64,000 nt of DNA from Pantoea sp. RIT-PI-b (GCF_001187905.1 NZ_LGIS01000014.1:248001-312000), one strand, 5' to 3'. Positions 49,330 through 57,995 are shown, counted from the stretch's first letter. Program-made: numbers and translations. Notes: a model not told the origin generated them from the letters alone.

Positions 49330-50379
49330 ATGATTACCCGATTGCTGCTGGCGATGTCGCTGCTCGCCAGCTTGAGTGCGCCGCTGTTGGCCGATCAAGA
49401 TGGCGTCTCCTTCAGCCACAAAGACTGGGAACTGGCCTGTGATAACACGCTGACCTGTCGCGCCGCCGGTTACAGCGCTGAAGAGGGTGCGGGCGGCTCG
49501 GTGCTGCTGGTGCGCGCCGGCGGACCCAACGCAGTAACGCACGGCCGCGTGGTGCTGGCCGATACCGGCGATGATGATTCAAAGCAGGTTGATGCGTTGA
49601 CGCTGTGGATTGACGATCGTGCGTTAGGCAACGTGACGAAAGCCGACAACGACGAGTGGACGATGACGGATGCGCAAACGCAGGCGTTGATCAATGCCAT
49701 TAAAGGCAGCGAAAAAGTGGAGTTTCGCGGTGGGGAACAACCGTTCGATCTCTCCAGCAATGGCGCCTTTGCCACGCTGCTGAAGATGGATGATGCGCAA
49801 GGTCGTCTTAGCACGCCGGGTGCGCTGGTGCGTAAAGGCAACAAGCCGGAAACCAGCGTGCCGGCGGCGCTGGCAATGCCGGTGATTCAGCAGGTGAACG
49901 TGGCGAAGGCCGATGCGCGTCCATTAACGGCTGACGAGCTGGCGCTGCTGAAGCCGAAGCTGATTGCGTCTCTCACCGATGACGACAGCTGCGACAATCT
50001 GGCGCCGTCCGACGATCAACCGGAAGAGGGCGCAGAGCCGTTGACGCTGACGCCCGTGGATGATGCGCATGTGCTGATCGCCGCGCTGTGCTGGCGCGGG
50101 GCTTACAACGAAGGCTACGGTTTTTGGCTGATCGACAAAGCGTTGCAGGGCAAACCGCAGCTGGTGACGGATTCCGGTACAGATTACAGCGCAGGCGTGA
50201 TCACGGAAGCGCAGAAAGGGCGCGGTATCGGCGACTGCTGGAGCACCGCGGCGTGGGTGTGGGATGGCAAAGATTTTGTGCAAAGCAGTGATGCCACCAC
50301 CGGCATGTGTCGCGCGATTCGCGCGGGCGGCGCATGGCAGCTGCCAACGTGGGTGACCGAGGTTAAACCGGCGACTTGA
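49330..50379 (+). CDS. DUF1176 exported protein
   Basis: A 349-residue protein with a signal peptide (TRLLLAMSLLASLSAPLLA). The DUF1176 pattern is visible: SHKDWELACDNTLTCRAAGY near the start, then CDNLAPSD, ALCWRGAYNEGYGFWLID and GDCWSTAAWVWDGKDF at the end. Six or more Cys suggest disulphides in the periplasm. Function unknown. GGAGAG precedes the ATG. It is a single-gene unit ended by an inverted pair of REP-like elements. Confidence 0.88.
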   Translation: MITRLLLAMSLLASLSAPLLADQDGVSFSHKDWELACDNTLTCRAAGYSAEEGAGGSVLLVRAGGPNAVTHGRVVLADTGDDDSKQVDALTLWIDDRALGNVTKADNDEWTMTDAQTQALINAIKGSEKVEFRGGEQPFDLSSNGAFATLLKMDDAQGRLSTPGALVRKGNKPETSVPAALAMPVIQQVNVAKADARPLTADELALLKPKLIASLTDDDSCDNLAPSDDQPEEGAEPLTLTPVDDAHVLIAALCWRGAYNEGYGFWLIDKALQGKPQLVTDSGTDYSAGVITEAQKGRGIGDCWSTAAWVWDGKDFVQSSDATTGMCRAIRAGGAWQLPTWVTEVKPAT

Positions 50380-50398
50380 TAAATAACCGCACATAACC

Positions 50399-50473
50399 GT
50401 AGCGGCGCGATTTATCGCGCGTGTTTTGGCCGCAATATCGCGTTCAAAAGCGCGCAATAAATTGCGCCGCTAC
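50399..50473. repeat. Inverted pair of REP-like elements after the DUF1176 gene
   Basis: Plus-strand element 50399-50420 reads GTAGCGGCGCGATTTATCGC plus GC; minus-strand element 50450-50473 reads GTAGCGGCGCAATTTATTGC plus GCGC. Both share head GTAG and a GC stem around ATTTAT; the second has G-to-A changes on both arms, so pairing is kept. Confidence 0.8.
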
Positions 50474-50487
50474 CAAAGAATCTCCGA

Positions 50488-51165
50488 TTATTTACCGCAG
50501 CACTGCTTGTACTTTTTACCGCTGCCGCACGGGCAAGGATCGTTGCGACCGGTTTTCTCGCCGGCAAAGTGCGGCAACTGCGGTTCCGGGTCAGGCTGCG
50601 CCATGCGCTGTTCCTGCCAGTATTCATGCAGCTCCAGCGCGGCGGGGCGAATCGCGTCGATGCTGGCTTCAAACTCTTCTGGCGTGAAGGCTTCGCGCTT
50701 CGCCAGCTGCTCGTCGCTGCCGTGCAGGGTGATCGCCTCCATCATCGGCTGCAGGGACTCCGGCAGCAGCGACCAATCCGCATCCAGCGCGACGCCGCGC
50801 AGATAGCCGTAGCACCAATCTTCCACCACGGTGAATTCCTGGCCTTCCATCTCTTGCGTGCCAAACAGCGGATCGAACTGCTCCGGGAATTCGGCCAGGC
50901 GCTCGGCAATATCGTTCAGATGCTGAAACGTCAGCGTCATAAAGCGATCCATTTCGCGCTCGTTAGACCATTTAGGAATGTGCTTTTTGCCGCCCCACAT
51001 CGCCACCAGCCACTCGCTCGGCTCAATGTCGTTCGGGCCGGAGAGCAGCGCGGTCAGCATGCCATCCAGTTCGGCGGTATCCACCACTGCGTGTTCGTTG
51101 CCGTATTTCTCCAGCATATCTTCAAGCCAGTTCAGCTCTTTTTCGGTTAACGGGCCCTGGTTCAT
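50488..51165 (-). CDS. yecA: UPF0149/YecA protein with SEC-C metal-binding tail
   Basis: A 225-residue YecA homologue. The UPF0149 domain fills the first ~190 residues ([36 protein letters not shown]). The C-terminus is a SEC-C-type zinc/iron motif, [18 protein letters not shown], as found in SecA; E. coli YecA is reported to interact with SecA and ribosomes. ATG 51165 ([11 protein letters not shown]) has GGAG seven bases upstream; eight further codons upstream are ignored. Confidence 0.93.
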   Translation of the reverse strand: MNQGPLTEKELNWLEDMLEKYGNEHAVVDTAELDGMLTALLSGPNDIEPSEWLVAMWGGKKHIPKWSNEREMDRFMTLTFQHLNDIAERLAEFPEQFDPLFGTQEMEGQEFTVVEDWCYGYLRGVALDADWSLLPESLQPMMEAITLHGSDEQLAKREAFTPEEFEASIDAIRPAALELHEYWQEQRMAQPDPEPQLPHFAGEKTGRNDPCPCGSGKKYKQCCGK

Positions 51166-51383
51166 ACGGCGTCTCCTGCGGTTGCTCATGGTTGGGCAAT
51201 GCCCAAATAGTATTGGCGGCGATTATAGCGGGAAGCAGGTGTGATTTACCGCTTTTTGCATATCGATTGCTGAACCTCTCCTAAAAATCATTCGCCATAA
51301 CATATTGCCCAACAGTATTGGCTGCGGTTGCTGACAGATGGCAGCGTAAACAGAGAATTTTTCTGCCTAAAGGATGCAAATGT

Positions 51384-52400
51384 ATGGCCACTACGTTGCC
51401 GGTACTGGATTTATCCCTGCTGGAACTGCCTGATGCCGAACAGGCGCAATATCTGGCCGAGCTGCGAGAAACCGCGCGCGACGTGGGCTTTTTTTATTTA
51501 ATTAACCATGGCATCAATCCGCAACTGCTGCAGAACGTGCAGAGCATCACGCGGGCATTTTTTGCCTTGCCGGATGAAGAGAAGCAGCGCGTTTCGATGA
51601 TTCACTCACCGCACTTTCGCGGCTACAACCGCGCGGGCGTGGAATATACCCGCGATCAGCGCGATCAGCGCGAGCAGTTTGATATCGGCGCGGAGCGCGC
51701 GGCGTTGACGTTGCAGCCGGACGATGCGGCGTGGAAGCAGCTGCAGGGCCCAAATTTATGGCCGCAGGCGCTGCCACAGCTGCGCCCGGTGATCCATGCG
51801 TGGCAGCAGGCGATGACCGACGTTGCACTGCGTTTACTGCGCGCCTTCGCCAAATCGCTGTCGCTGCCGCCGAACGCCTTCGATGCGCTCTACGGCACGC
51901 ACCCCAACGAACATGTGAAGCTGATTCGCTATCCAGGTCAGGATGCGGATGCCAGCCAGCAAGGCGTTGGCGCACATAAAGATTCCGGTTTTCTAACCTT
52001 TCTGTTGCAGGACGAGCAGAGAGGTTTGCAGGTGGAAGTGACGCCGGATAATTGGGTAGATGCGCTGCCAAAACCAGGTGCTTTTGTGGTGAACATCGGC
52101 GAATTGCTGGAAATTGCTACCAATGGTTATCTGCGTGCCACCGTACATCGCGTGGTATCGCCTCCTGCGCGCCAGCAGCGGATTTCGATCGCGTTCTTCC
52201 TCGGCGCGCAGCTGGACGCCGAAGTCCCGCTGTATCAGTTACCGCCTCAGCTGGCCGCAGAAGCACGCGGACCAACCAGCGATCCCAGCAATCCGCTACT
52301 GCGGGAGGTGGGCTGGAACTATCTCAAGGGGCGTTTGCGATCGCATCGCGACGTAGCGCAGCGTTATTACGCTGACACTCTCAATAGCGTTAAATCATAA
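51384..52400 (+). CDS. 2-Oxoglutarate/Fe(II) oxygenase, isopenicillin-N-synthase-like
   Basis: A 338-residue non-haem iron oxygenase. The DIOX_N part is at the start (LPVLDLSLLELPDAE, GFFYLINHGI). The iron ligands are His198, Asp200 (VGAHKDSGFLTFLL) and His255 (RATVHRVVSP), and the 2-oxoglutarate/substrate Arg-x-Ser is Arg266-Ser268. AAAGGA precedes the ATG. It is 17 bases from a MetQ-like binding protein gene and surely co-transcribed, which hints that both act on one compound. The substrate is unknown; IPNS-like enzymes in enterobacteria are poorly described. Confidence 0.92.
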   Translation: MATTLPVLDLSLLELPDAEQAQYLAELRETARDVGFFYLINHGINPQLLQNVQSITRAFFALPDEEKQRVSMIHSPHFRGYNRAGVEYTRDQRDQREQFDIGAERAALTLQPDDAAWKQLQGPNLWPQALPQLRPVIHAWQQAMTDVALRLLRAFAKSLSLPPNAFDALYGTHPNEHVKLIRYPGQDADASQQGVGAHKDSGFLTFLLQDEQRGLQVEVTPDNWVDALPKPGAFVVNIGELLEIATNGYLRATVHRVVSPPARQQRISIAFFLGAQLDAEVPLYQLPPQLAAEARGPTSDPSNPLLREVGWNYLKGRLRSHRDVAQRYYADTLNSVKS

Positions 52401-52417
52401 GAAACTAAGGGAAGCAG

Positions 52418-53200
52418 ATGAATAAAAAGGTGATAGCAACGTTGGCGATGGTTTCGATGTTCAGCACTTACGCATCGGCGGCGGCACTGCGCGTGGCGGC
52501 GGATGCCGTACCGCACAGCGAAATCCTCAACCACATTAAACAGACCGATAAAAAGCTCGATCTTAAGGTGATTGAACTCAATGGCAACCTTAACGCCAAC
52601 GAACTGCTGGCACGCGGAGACGTGGATGCCAACTACTTCCAGCATGTGCCTTATCTGCGCGATCAGGAAAAAGCGTTGGGCGAGAAATTTTCTGTCGTCG
52701 CTACCGTGCATATTGAGCCGCTGGGCATTTACTCGCACAAAGTGAAATCACTGAAAGATCTGCCTGATGGCGCGCAGGTGGCGGTGCCAAATAACGTCAC
52801 CAATCTGAGCCGCGCCCTTTATCTGTTGCAGGCCAATGGTTTGCTGAAGTTGAAGAGCAGCAGCGCTGAGACGCTGGTGACATCGGCAGACATTACCGAC
52901 AACCCGCATCATCTAAAAATTATTGAAGTAGAAGCGCCGCAGCTGCCGCGCGCGCTGGACGATGCGCAGTTAGCCATCATTAACGGTAACTACGCCCTGC
53001 AGGCAGGATTAGTGCCTTCAAAGGATGCGCTGGCGCTGGAACAAGCGCAGGATAATCCGTACGCCAACGTGCTGGTCACCACGCCGAAACTGGCGCACGA
53101 TCCGCGTATTATTGAATTAGCCAAAGATCTCGAGTCAAAGCAAACCGCTGAATTTATTAACCAGCATTACAAAGGTTCGGTTATTCCTGTTAATCATTAA
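52418..53200 (+). CDS. MetQ/NlpA-family substrate-binding protein (not a lipoprotein)
   Basis: A 260-residue member of the NlpA/MetQ family that binds methionine or related molecules for ABC import. The signal peptide is KKVIATLAMVSMFSTYASA with no lipobox Cys, so the protein should be free in the periplasm, unlike MetQ. The ligand-site pattern GDVDANYFQHVPYLRDQE and ALYLLQANGLLKL are typical. No MetN or MetI genes are next to it. It shares an operon with the 2-oxoglutarate oxygenase. Confidence 0.9.
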   Translation: MNKKVIATLAMVSMFSTYASAAALRVAADAVPHSEILNHIKQTDKKLDLKVIELNGNLNANELLARGDVDANYFQHVPYLRDQEKALGEKFSVVATVHIEPLGIYSHKVKSLKDLPDGAQVAVPNNVTNLSRALYLLQANGLLKLKSSSAETLVTSADITDNPHHLKIIEVEAPQLPRALDDAQLAIINGNYALQAGLVPSKDALALEQAQDNPYANVLVTTPKLAHDPRIIELAKDLESKQTAEFINQHYKGSVIPVNH

Positions 53201-53315
53201 TCCCCTGGCGCCCCCTGTTTTTGCCAGGTGGCGCTGACTTTCTTCTGTGCTATATTTCGCCACCAACACCCGCCGCGCCTTTTTAAAACCATAAAAATTC
53301 TATAAATCCATTGCC

Positions 53316-54530
53316 ATGATTACCTTTGCCAGGAAAAAACGGGTGCTGTGCCATCGTTTAGCGCGATGCATCATTCTGCTGTGCATCAGCCTGCTGCTCA
53401 ATGCCTGCGGCACGCTGTCGCAAACCTCCGCGCCGGTGAGCGATAAAGTTTACCTTTCTCATGACACGTTCAATGAAAACGTCGATGACATTGTGCGTCA
53501 CTACATGCAGCAGAAGCAGGTTTCCGGCATCAGCATCGCGATCATCCACCAGCGTAGTCAGCCCACATTTTATAGCTTTGGCGTCACCGATGCGGTGCAC
53601 CGTTATCCGATCACGCCCGATACCTTGTTCGCGCTGGGTTCACTGAGTAAAGGCATCACCGCCGAGGTGATTATTGAGCTGGTGGATCGGGGCGAGCTGC
53701 ACTGGAACGACACGCTGGCGACGCTGCTACAGCCGAACGTGCCGCTGAGCGCCGATGCCAAACGCATTACGCTGCTACAGCTGGTAACGCATACCTCGGG
53801 GTTACCGCGCCAGGATATGGATTTGCCGATGTTCATAAAATTCATGGGCTATTTGCGCAGCGGCGAGAACTTTTACGGCAACCTGGACAGCGATGCGGTG
53901 TTGGAGTATCTCGCCGATTTTAGCGCGCCTGCGCATCCCACCGCCCGCTACTCCAATCTCGGCTATGCGCTGTTGGGCTACATTCTCAAGCATCGCTTTC
54001 ATCAGGACATCGAAACGCTGGCGCAACGCAACATGTTCCAGCCGCTGGGCATGACCAACAGCAGCTTTGAGCCGCAACGCCTGCGCGGTTATCCGTGGCG
54101 TGCGATTGGCCATGCGGGCGATCAGCCAAAATTGATTCCACGCGGCCAAATAACGCCAGACTGGGCGTTCAATAACAATATGGTGGCGGCCGCCAGCCTG
54201 TATAGCAACGCGCGCGATTTGATTCGCTATCTGGATGCGCACCTGCACGACGGCGCGGGCAGCTCGCTCAACGCGGCGTTTGCGCAGGTCAATCACGGCT
54301 ACGAGCAGCACGGCAATCAGTCGCAAAATATCGCCTGGGTGACGGATCGTTATGGCGATCAGCAAATTACCTATCAGGTCGGTTATATTGGCGGTTACTC
54401 AAGCTTTATTGGTTTTGATAAGCAGAACGGCAATGCGATTGTGGTGCTGCAGAACGCGTTTAACTGGAGTAATTATCTCGGCATTGCTCTATTGATGGAT
54501 CTGGCGCAGAAAAAACACCACAGTAATTAA
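53316..54530 (+). CDS. Serine hydrolase/beta-lactamase-fold lipoprotein (AmpC/AmpH-like)
   Basis: A 404-residue class C beta-lactamase-fold protein. Active-site motifs are Ser109-Leu-Ser-Lys112 (GSLSKG) and Tyr212-Ser-Asn214 (RYSNLGY); the third motif may be the HxG-like region near the C-terminus and is not clear. The N-terminus has a lipoprotein signal ending LLLNAC (Cys31). Likely a D,D-peptidase or esterase acting at the cell envelope; no evidence for antibiotic hydrolysis. The first 15 residues are strongly basic (RKKRVLCHRLAR). A single-gene unit. Confidence 0.88.
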   Translation: MITFARKKRVLCHRLARCIILLCISLLLNACGTLSQTSAPVSDKVYLSHDTFNENVDDIVRHYMQQKQVSGISIAIIHQRSQPTFYSFGVTDAVHRYPITPDTLFALGSLSKGITAEVIIELVDRGELHWNDTLATLLQPNVPLSADAKRITLLQLVTHTSGLPRQDMDLPMFIKFMGYLRSGENFYGNLDSDAVLEYLADFSAPAHPTARYSNLGYALLGYILKHRFHQDIETLAQRNMFQPLGMTNSSFEPQRLRGYPWRAIGHAGDQPKLIPRGQITPDWAFNNNMVAAASLYSNARDLIRYLDAHLHDGAGSSLNAAFAQVNHGYEQHGNQSQNIAWVTDRYGDQQITYQVGYIGGYSSFIGFDKQNGNAIVVLQNAFNWSNYLGIALLMDLAQKKHHSN

Positions 54531-54686
54531 CATGGTTGCTTGCAATTTTACTGCGCCAAAAATGGCGATAGCTGAGGTATGCTGAGCAGCGAAATTTGAC
54601 GCGCTAAGCGCGCCGGGGGAACCTTCTGCGTGCCGCACTTGTCAGTAAATTGGACAGTTAATAATTAACCAGAGTGGAAATCACCA

Positions 54687-55199
54687 ATGCGCAGGACACA
54701 CGTCACCCTTCTTTCTGCAGGAATTTTTCTGGGCGCTTTAAGCCTTACGCCAGCTGCGCTGGCTGAAGGCGAGCAAACGGATGCCGTACCCACCCCGCCG
54801 CAGGTGCAGCAGACCGCACCCGACGCACAAACGCAGGCGCCAGCCGCAGATGCCCAAACTCAAGCGCCGGCGACCGATGCGCCCGCCAGCAATGAACCGG
54901 CTGAATCCAGTGGCGATGTCGCACCGATTCGTCCTCCGCAAAGCGGCGATGCTACGGCACCCAATAATTACGATCTGACCACCATTATCATCGACTACAA
55001 AGAGTACAAAGTCGGCGATGTGGTGCCAGAAGAGTATCGTAAAAAGCAGTACACCATTGTCCAGTGGCAGCCGCGCCATCTGCCCGCGCCGCAGCCTGGC
55101 ACGCATTGGGCTTATATCAATGCCAACTACATCCTGATCACCGATGACAGCGGTAAGATCGTGATGGGCAAATCGGGCGAAATCTTCTTCCGCGGTTAA
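54687..55199 (+). CDS. RcnB-domain exported protein with Pro/Ala/Gln-rich insert
   Basis: A 170-residue protein with a signal peptide (LLSAGIFLGALSLTPAALA). The RcnB domain is at the C-terminus (YKVGDVVPEEYRKKQYTIV, PGTHWAYINANYILIT). Between them is a low-complexity linker with a 9-residue unit repeated: DAQTQAPAA, DAQTQAPAT, then DAPASN. RcnB is linked to nickel/cobalt homeostasis in E. coli, but many RcnB-domain proteins have no such proven role. Its stop overlaps the convergent MocR gene by 4 bases. Confidence 0.87.
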   Translation: MRRTHVTLLSAGIFLGALSLTPAALAEGEQTDAVPTPPQVQQTAPDAQTQAPAADAQTQAPATDAPASNEPAESSGDVAPIRPPQSGDATAPNNYDLTTIIIDYKEYKVGDVVPEEYRKKQYTIVQWQPRHLPAPQPGTHWAYINANYILITDDSGKIVMGKSGEIFFRG

Positions 55200-56644
55200 C
55201 CCCCGCGCAGCAGACGCGCTAGCTGCCCTCCGCCCGCCGTAATCTGGCTGGTGCTGGTGTTGCCATAACCCAGCACCAGCCCTTGCTGCTTGTTCTCTCC
55301 AAGATAAAATCCCGACAGCGCGCCCGGCGCGTAGCCACTGTGGATCAGCCGATCCACCAGCGCCATATCGTTTTGATCATCTGGCAGTGATAACACCAGA
55401 TGCATGCCACATTCGCCGCCCTGTATCGCTACCTCAGCACCCAAGGTTTGCTGCAAAGCCTGACGCAACGTTGCCTGACGTTGGCGATAGAGCCGACGCA
55501 TTTTGCTCAGATGTCGGCTGAAGTCACCGCTGCGTAAAAACAGCGCCAGCGCCTGCTGCTCCGGGCGATTGCCGCCGCGCAGCAGTTCATGCAGGGCAGG
55601 ACGCAGCGGCGCTAGCAGCTGCGGTGGCAACACCATAAAACCGAGGCGCAGTGCTGGAAACAGCGTTTTACTGAACGAACCGACGTAGATCACTGGCGTA
55701 GGTTGCATCATGCCTTGCATGGCGGCGATGGGTTCTCCGCTGTAACGAAAGTCGCTGTCGTAATCATCTTCGATAATCCACGTTTGATGTTCACGTGCCG
55801 CCGCTAATAGCGCCAGACGACGCGGTGCGCTCATGATCGCGCCGGTGGGATATTGATGGGTTGGCGTGGTGTAAATCAGGCGTGGACGACGCTGCTGCCA
55901 ATCCTGTGGGTTTGCTGCCAGGCCTTGGCTATCGACGTTTACCGGCTCAATCTGCATATCACCGAGGCGCATGGCCGCCTTTGCGCCGCGATAGCCAGGT
56001 TCTTCAATCCAACCGATGTCGCCAGGGCTGCTAAGCAGCGCGACGCACAGCGTAAGCGCCTGCTGCGCACCTTCGGTAATCACGATTTGCTCTGGCATAC
56101 AGCGCACGCCGCGCGCCAGAGCTAAATGCTGGGCCAGCGCTTCCCGCAGCGTACGTTCGCCGAGCGGATCGCCATAGCCCAGCAGCTGCTGCGGTTGATG
56201 CAGCATCACGCGGTTCAATGCGCGTCGCCATTGTGCCAGCGGGAAATGCGCCAGCGAAGGAACACCGGGTCGCAGCGCCATCTCCTGGCTGAAAGTGCGA
56301 TGGCTGGAGCGCAGCTCGGCGATGCGCGGCGACAAGGTAATCTCGCTACTGGCGTACGGCTCTTTATCCTCGGCCTGCAGCGCCATGTTACCGATGCGAC
56401 TGCCCTGGCGATCGCTGATGATGAAACCTTCGGCCTGTAGCTGTGACCACACGGCCATCACCGTGTTTCGTGAAACGCCAAGATCCAGCGCCAGCTGTCG
56501 CGTGGCGGGCAAGCGCGTACCAGCCGCCAGTTTTCCCGTCAGAATCGCCTGTTTGATGCGCTGAAAAAGCTGTTGCTGCAGTGTCTGCGCGCCATGGGTT
56601 TCCAGCGGTGCCAGTAATAATCGGTGTAGCTCAACATCACTCAT
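55196..56644 (-). CDS. MocR/PdxR-type regulator
   Basis: A 482-residue fusion of a GntR winged helix (residues ~20-85, AILTGKLAAGTRLPATRQLA, LDLGVSRNTVMAVWSQLQAE) to an aminotransferase domain with PLP lysine in YVGSFSKTLFPALRLGF. The arrangement is that of PdxR, which controls vitamin B6 synthesis in Gram-positives, but pdx genes are not nearby. It is divergent from a GNAT acetyltransferase gene, 108 bases away, the most likely target. It overlaps the end of the RcnB-like gene by 4 bases. Confidence 0.92.
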   Translation of the reverse strand: MSDVELHRLLLAPLETHGAQTLQQQLFQRIKQAILTGKLAAGTRLPATRQLALDLGVSRNTVMAVWSQLQAEGFIISDRQGSRIGNMALQAEDKEPYASSEITLSPRIAELRSSHRTFSQEMALRPGVPSLAHFPLAQWRRALNRVMLHQPQQLLGYGDPLGERTLREALAQHLALARGVRCMPEQIVITEGAQQALTLCVALLSSPGDIGWIEEPGYRGAKAAMRLGDMQIEPVNVDSQGLAANPQDWQQRRPRLIYTTPTHQYPTGAIMSAPRRLALLAAAREHQTWIIEDDYDSDFRYSGEPIAAMQGMMQPTPVIYVGSFSKTLFPALRLGFMVLPPQLLAPLRPALHELLRGGNRPEQQALALFLRSGDFSRHLSKMRRLYRQRQATLRQALQQTLGAEVAIQGGECGMHLVLSLPDDQNDMALVDRLIHSGYAPGALSGFYLGENKQQGLVLGYGNTSTSQITAGGGQLARLLRGG

Positions 56645-56752
56645 AAGCGCATTTCCGTGGATCCATCAAATGGCATCATTGTGGCGCTTTTTAACACTCC
56701 AGCAAAGTGGCACTCTGCTGCACAGGCCCCTAACTTTTTAAGGAATCGAGGA

Positions 56753-57460
56753 ATGTCGCAACACACCAACGTTTATGGACAACCGGTAGGATTTCAACTG
56801 CCCGATTGGCAACCCCGCGCCTGGCCAGAGTATGAAACTTTTTCGGGTGACTATTGCCGGCTAGAGCCGCTCAGTGCCGATCGTCATGGCCGCGAACTGT
56901 ATGCCGCCTATGCGCAAGCTGCGGATGGGCGAGACTGGACCTATATGTTCGCGGAGCCTTTTGCAGATGAGGCGGCTTATGTGGCTTATGCGCGCCAGCT
57001 GGAAAACGGCCGCGATCCGCTGCATTTCGCGGTAATCGATCCGGCCAGCAATCGCGCGGTTGGCAGCCTGGCGTTGATGCGCATTGATGCCACGCACGGA
57101 TCGATTGAAGTCGGCCACGTTGCCTTTTCACCCCTGCTGAAGCAAACCCGTATGGCCACTGAAGCGCATTATTTGCTGATGCGTTATGCCTTTGAAAACT
57201 TGGGCTATCGCCGTTATGAGTGGAAGTGCGACAGTTGCAATCAACCCTCACGTAACGCGGCGCAGCGGTTGGGATTTCAGTTCGAAGGTACCTTCCGTCA
57301 GGCGATTGTTTATAAAGGCCGCAGCCGTGATACCTGTTGGTTCTCCATCATCGACAGCGAGTGGCCGCAGGTGAAACAGGGCTTCGAACGCTGGCTGGCG
57401 GCGGAGAACTTTACGGAGCAGGGAGCGCAGCGTGAAAGGCTGGAGGCGCTGCGCTTGTAG
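56753..57460 (+). CDS. GNAT acetyltransferase, RimJ/RimL-like
   Basis: A 235-residue GNAT protein resembling ribosomal-protein-type acetyltransferases: a long N-terminal part (GFQLPDWQPRAWPEYE), then IEVGHVAFSPLLKQTRMATEAHYLL and the conserved YRRYEWKCDSCNQPSRNAAQRLGF with FEGTFRQAIVYKGRSRD. The 5' ATG at 56753 has AAGGA upstream; the frame continues upstream without support. Its stop codon TAG lies inside the GTAG head of a REP-like element. Divergent from the MocR regulator. Substrate unknown. Confidence 0.88.
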   Translation: MSQHTNVYGQPVGFQLPDWQPRAWPEYETFSGDYCRLEPLSADRHGRELYAAYAQAADGRDWTYMFAEPFADEAAYVAYARQLENGRDPLHFAVIDPASNRAVGSLALMRIDATHGSIEVGHVAFSPLLKQTRMATEAHYLLMRYAFENLGYRRYEWKCDSCNQPSRNAAQRLGFQFEGTFRQAIVYKGRSRDTCWFSIIDSEWPQVKQGFERWLAAENFTEQGAQRERLEALRL

Positions 57461-57583
57461 GGTGCGCATTCATGCGCACCAGGAAAGTGAGCCGCCGCGT
57501 AATGCCGATGATTTAAGCACGACATCAAACCCCTGCACACTCCGTAGCGGCGCGATTTATCGCGCAATGAATTGTGCTGCTAC
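57457..57583. repeat. REP-like elements after the GNAT gene
   Basis: Three elements lie here: GTAGGGTGCGCATTCATGCG plus CACC (57457-57480, plus strand), GTAGCGGCGCGATTTATCGC plus GC (57544-57565, plus strand) and GTAGCAGCACAATTCATTGC (57564-57583, minus strand). The last two overlap and form an inverted pair. The first supplies the stop codon of the GNAT gene. Confidence 0.75.
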
Positions 57584-57649
57584 GATGCATACAGTATGGG
57601 ATTTAAGTTTTAATCTCTGAATTTATAAGGATTAGGATGTGAAACTCAA

Positions 57650-57835
57650 TTAACTCATAAACAAATATTTTGCTGTGGCGGGAATCGCGATACATGCGAT
57701 TAAGATCCATAATTGAATAAAAAAGCGGAAATCTCTTTTAAGACTTTCGAAGTTTTTATCCATATTTTCAATCATGCAATCTAATCGAATAATTAACTTA
57801 TCTTTATCATTTGATTGTATGGGGGGTTTGTTCAC
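57650..57835 (-). CDS. Small AT-rich membrane protein of unknown function, 61 residues
   Basis: I do not recognise this protein. The start is GTG 57835, preceded by a very strong GAAGGAGAATGAC. The first 40 residues are charged (DKDKLIIRLDCMIENMDKNF), possibly coiled coil, and a hydrophobic segment ends it (FIQLWILIACIAIPATAKYL), so it is a one-span membrane protein. Base composition is clearly more AT-rich than in the neighbours, a sign of recent acquisition. It lies between REP-like elements and the opgB terminator, on the minus strand. Short, so only moderately certain. Confidence 0.6.
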   Translation of the reverse strand: MNKPPIQSNDKDKLIIRLDCMIENMDKNFESLKRDFRFFIQLWILIACIAIPATAKYLFMS

Positions 57836-57946
57836 GTCATTCTCCTTCTTCTTTTCTGCTAAATTCCCTGCGGTTTTTTATCGGTTCAAACTTTGCGCGA
57901 TGCCTCGAAAAAAATCAATCCGTACAAAGAGTAACGCGATTTGCTA

Positions 57947-57976
57947 ATAAAAAAGGCCTGCACGCAGGCAGGCCTT
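57947..57976 (-). terminator. Terminator after opgB
   Basis: AAGGCCTGC (57953-57961) pairs with GCAGGCCTT (57968-57976) around a six-base loop; on the minus strand a run of T follows. It lies 20 bases past the opgB stop. Confidence 0.92.
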
Positions 57977-57995
57977 GAAGTCCAGCAGAATCAGC

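Noticed and set aside
53316..54530. Antibiotic-resistance beta-lactamase
   Set aside because: It has a lipoprotein signal and general serine-hydrolase motifs but no clear third motif (KTG), fitting a peptidase or esterase better.
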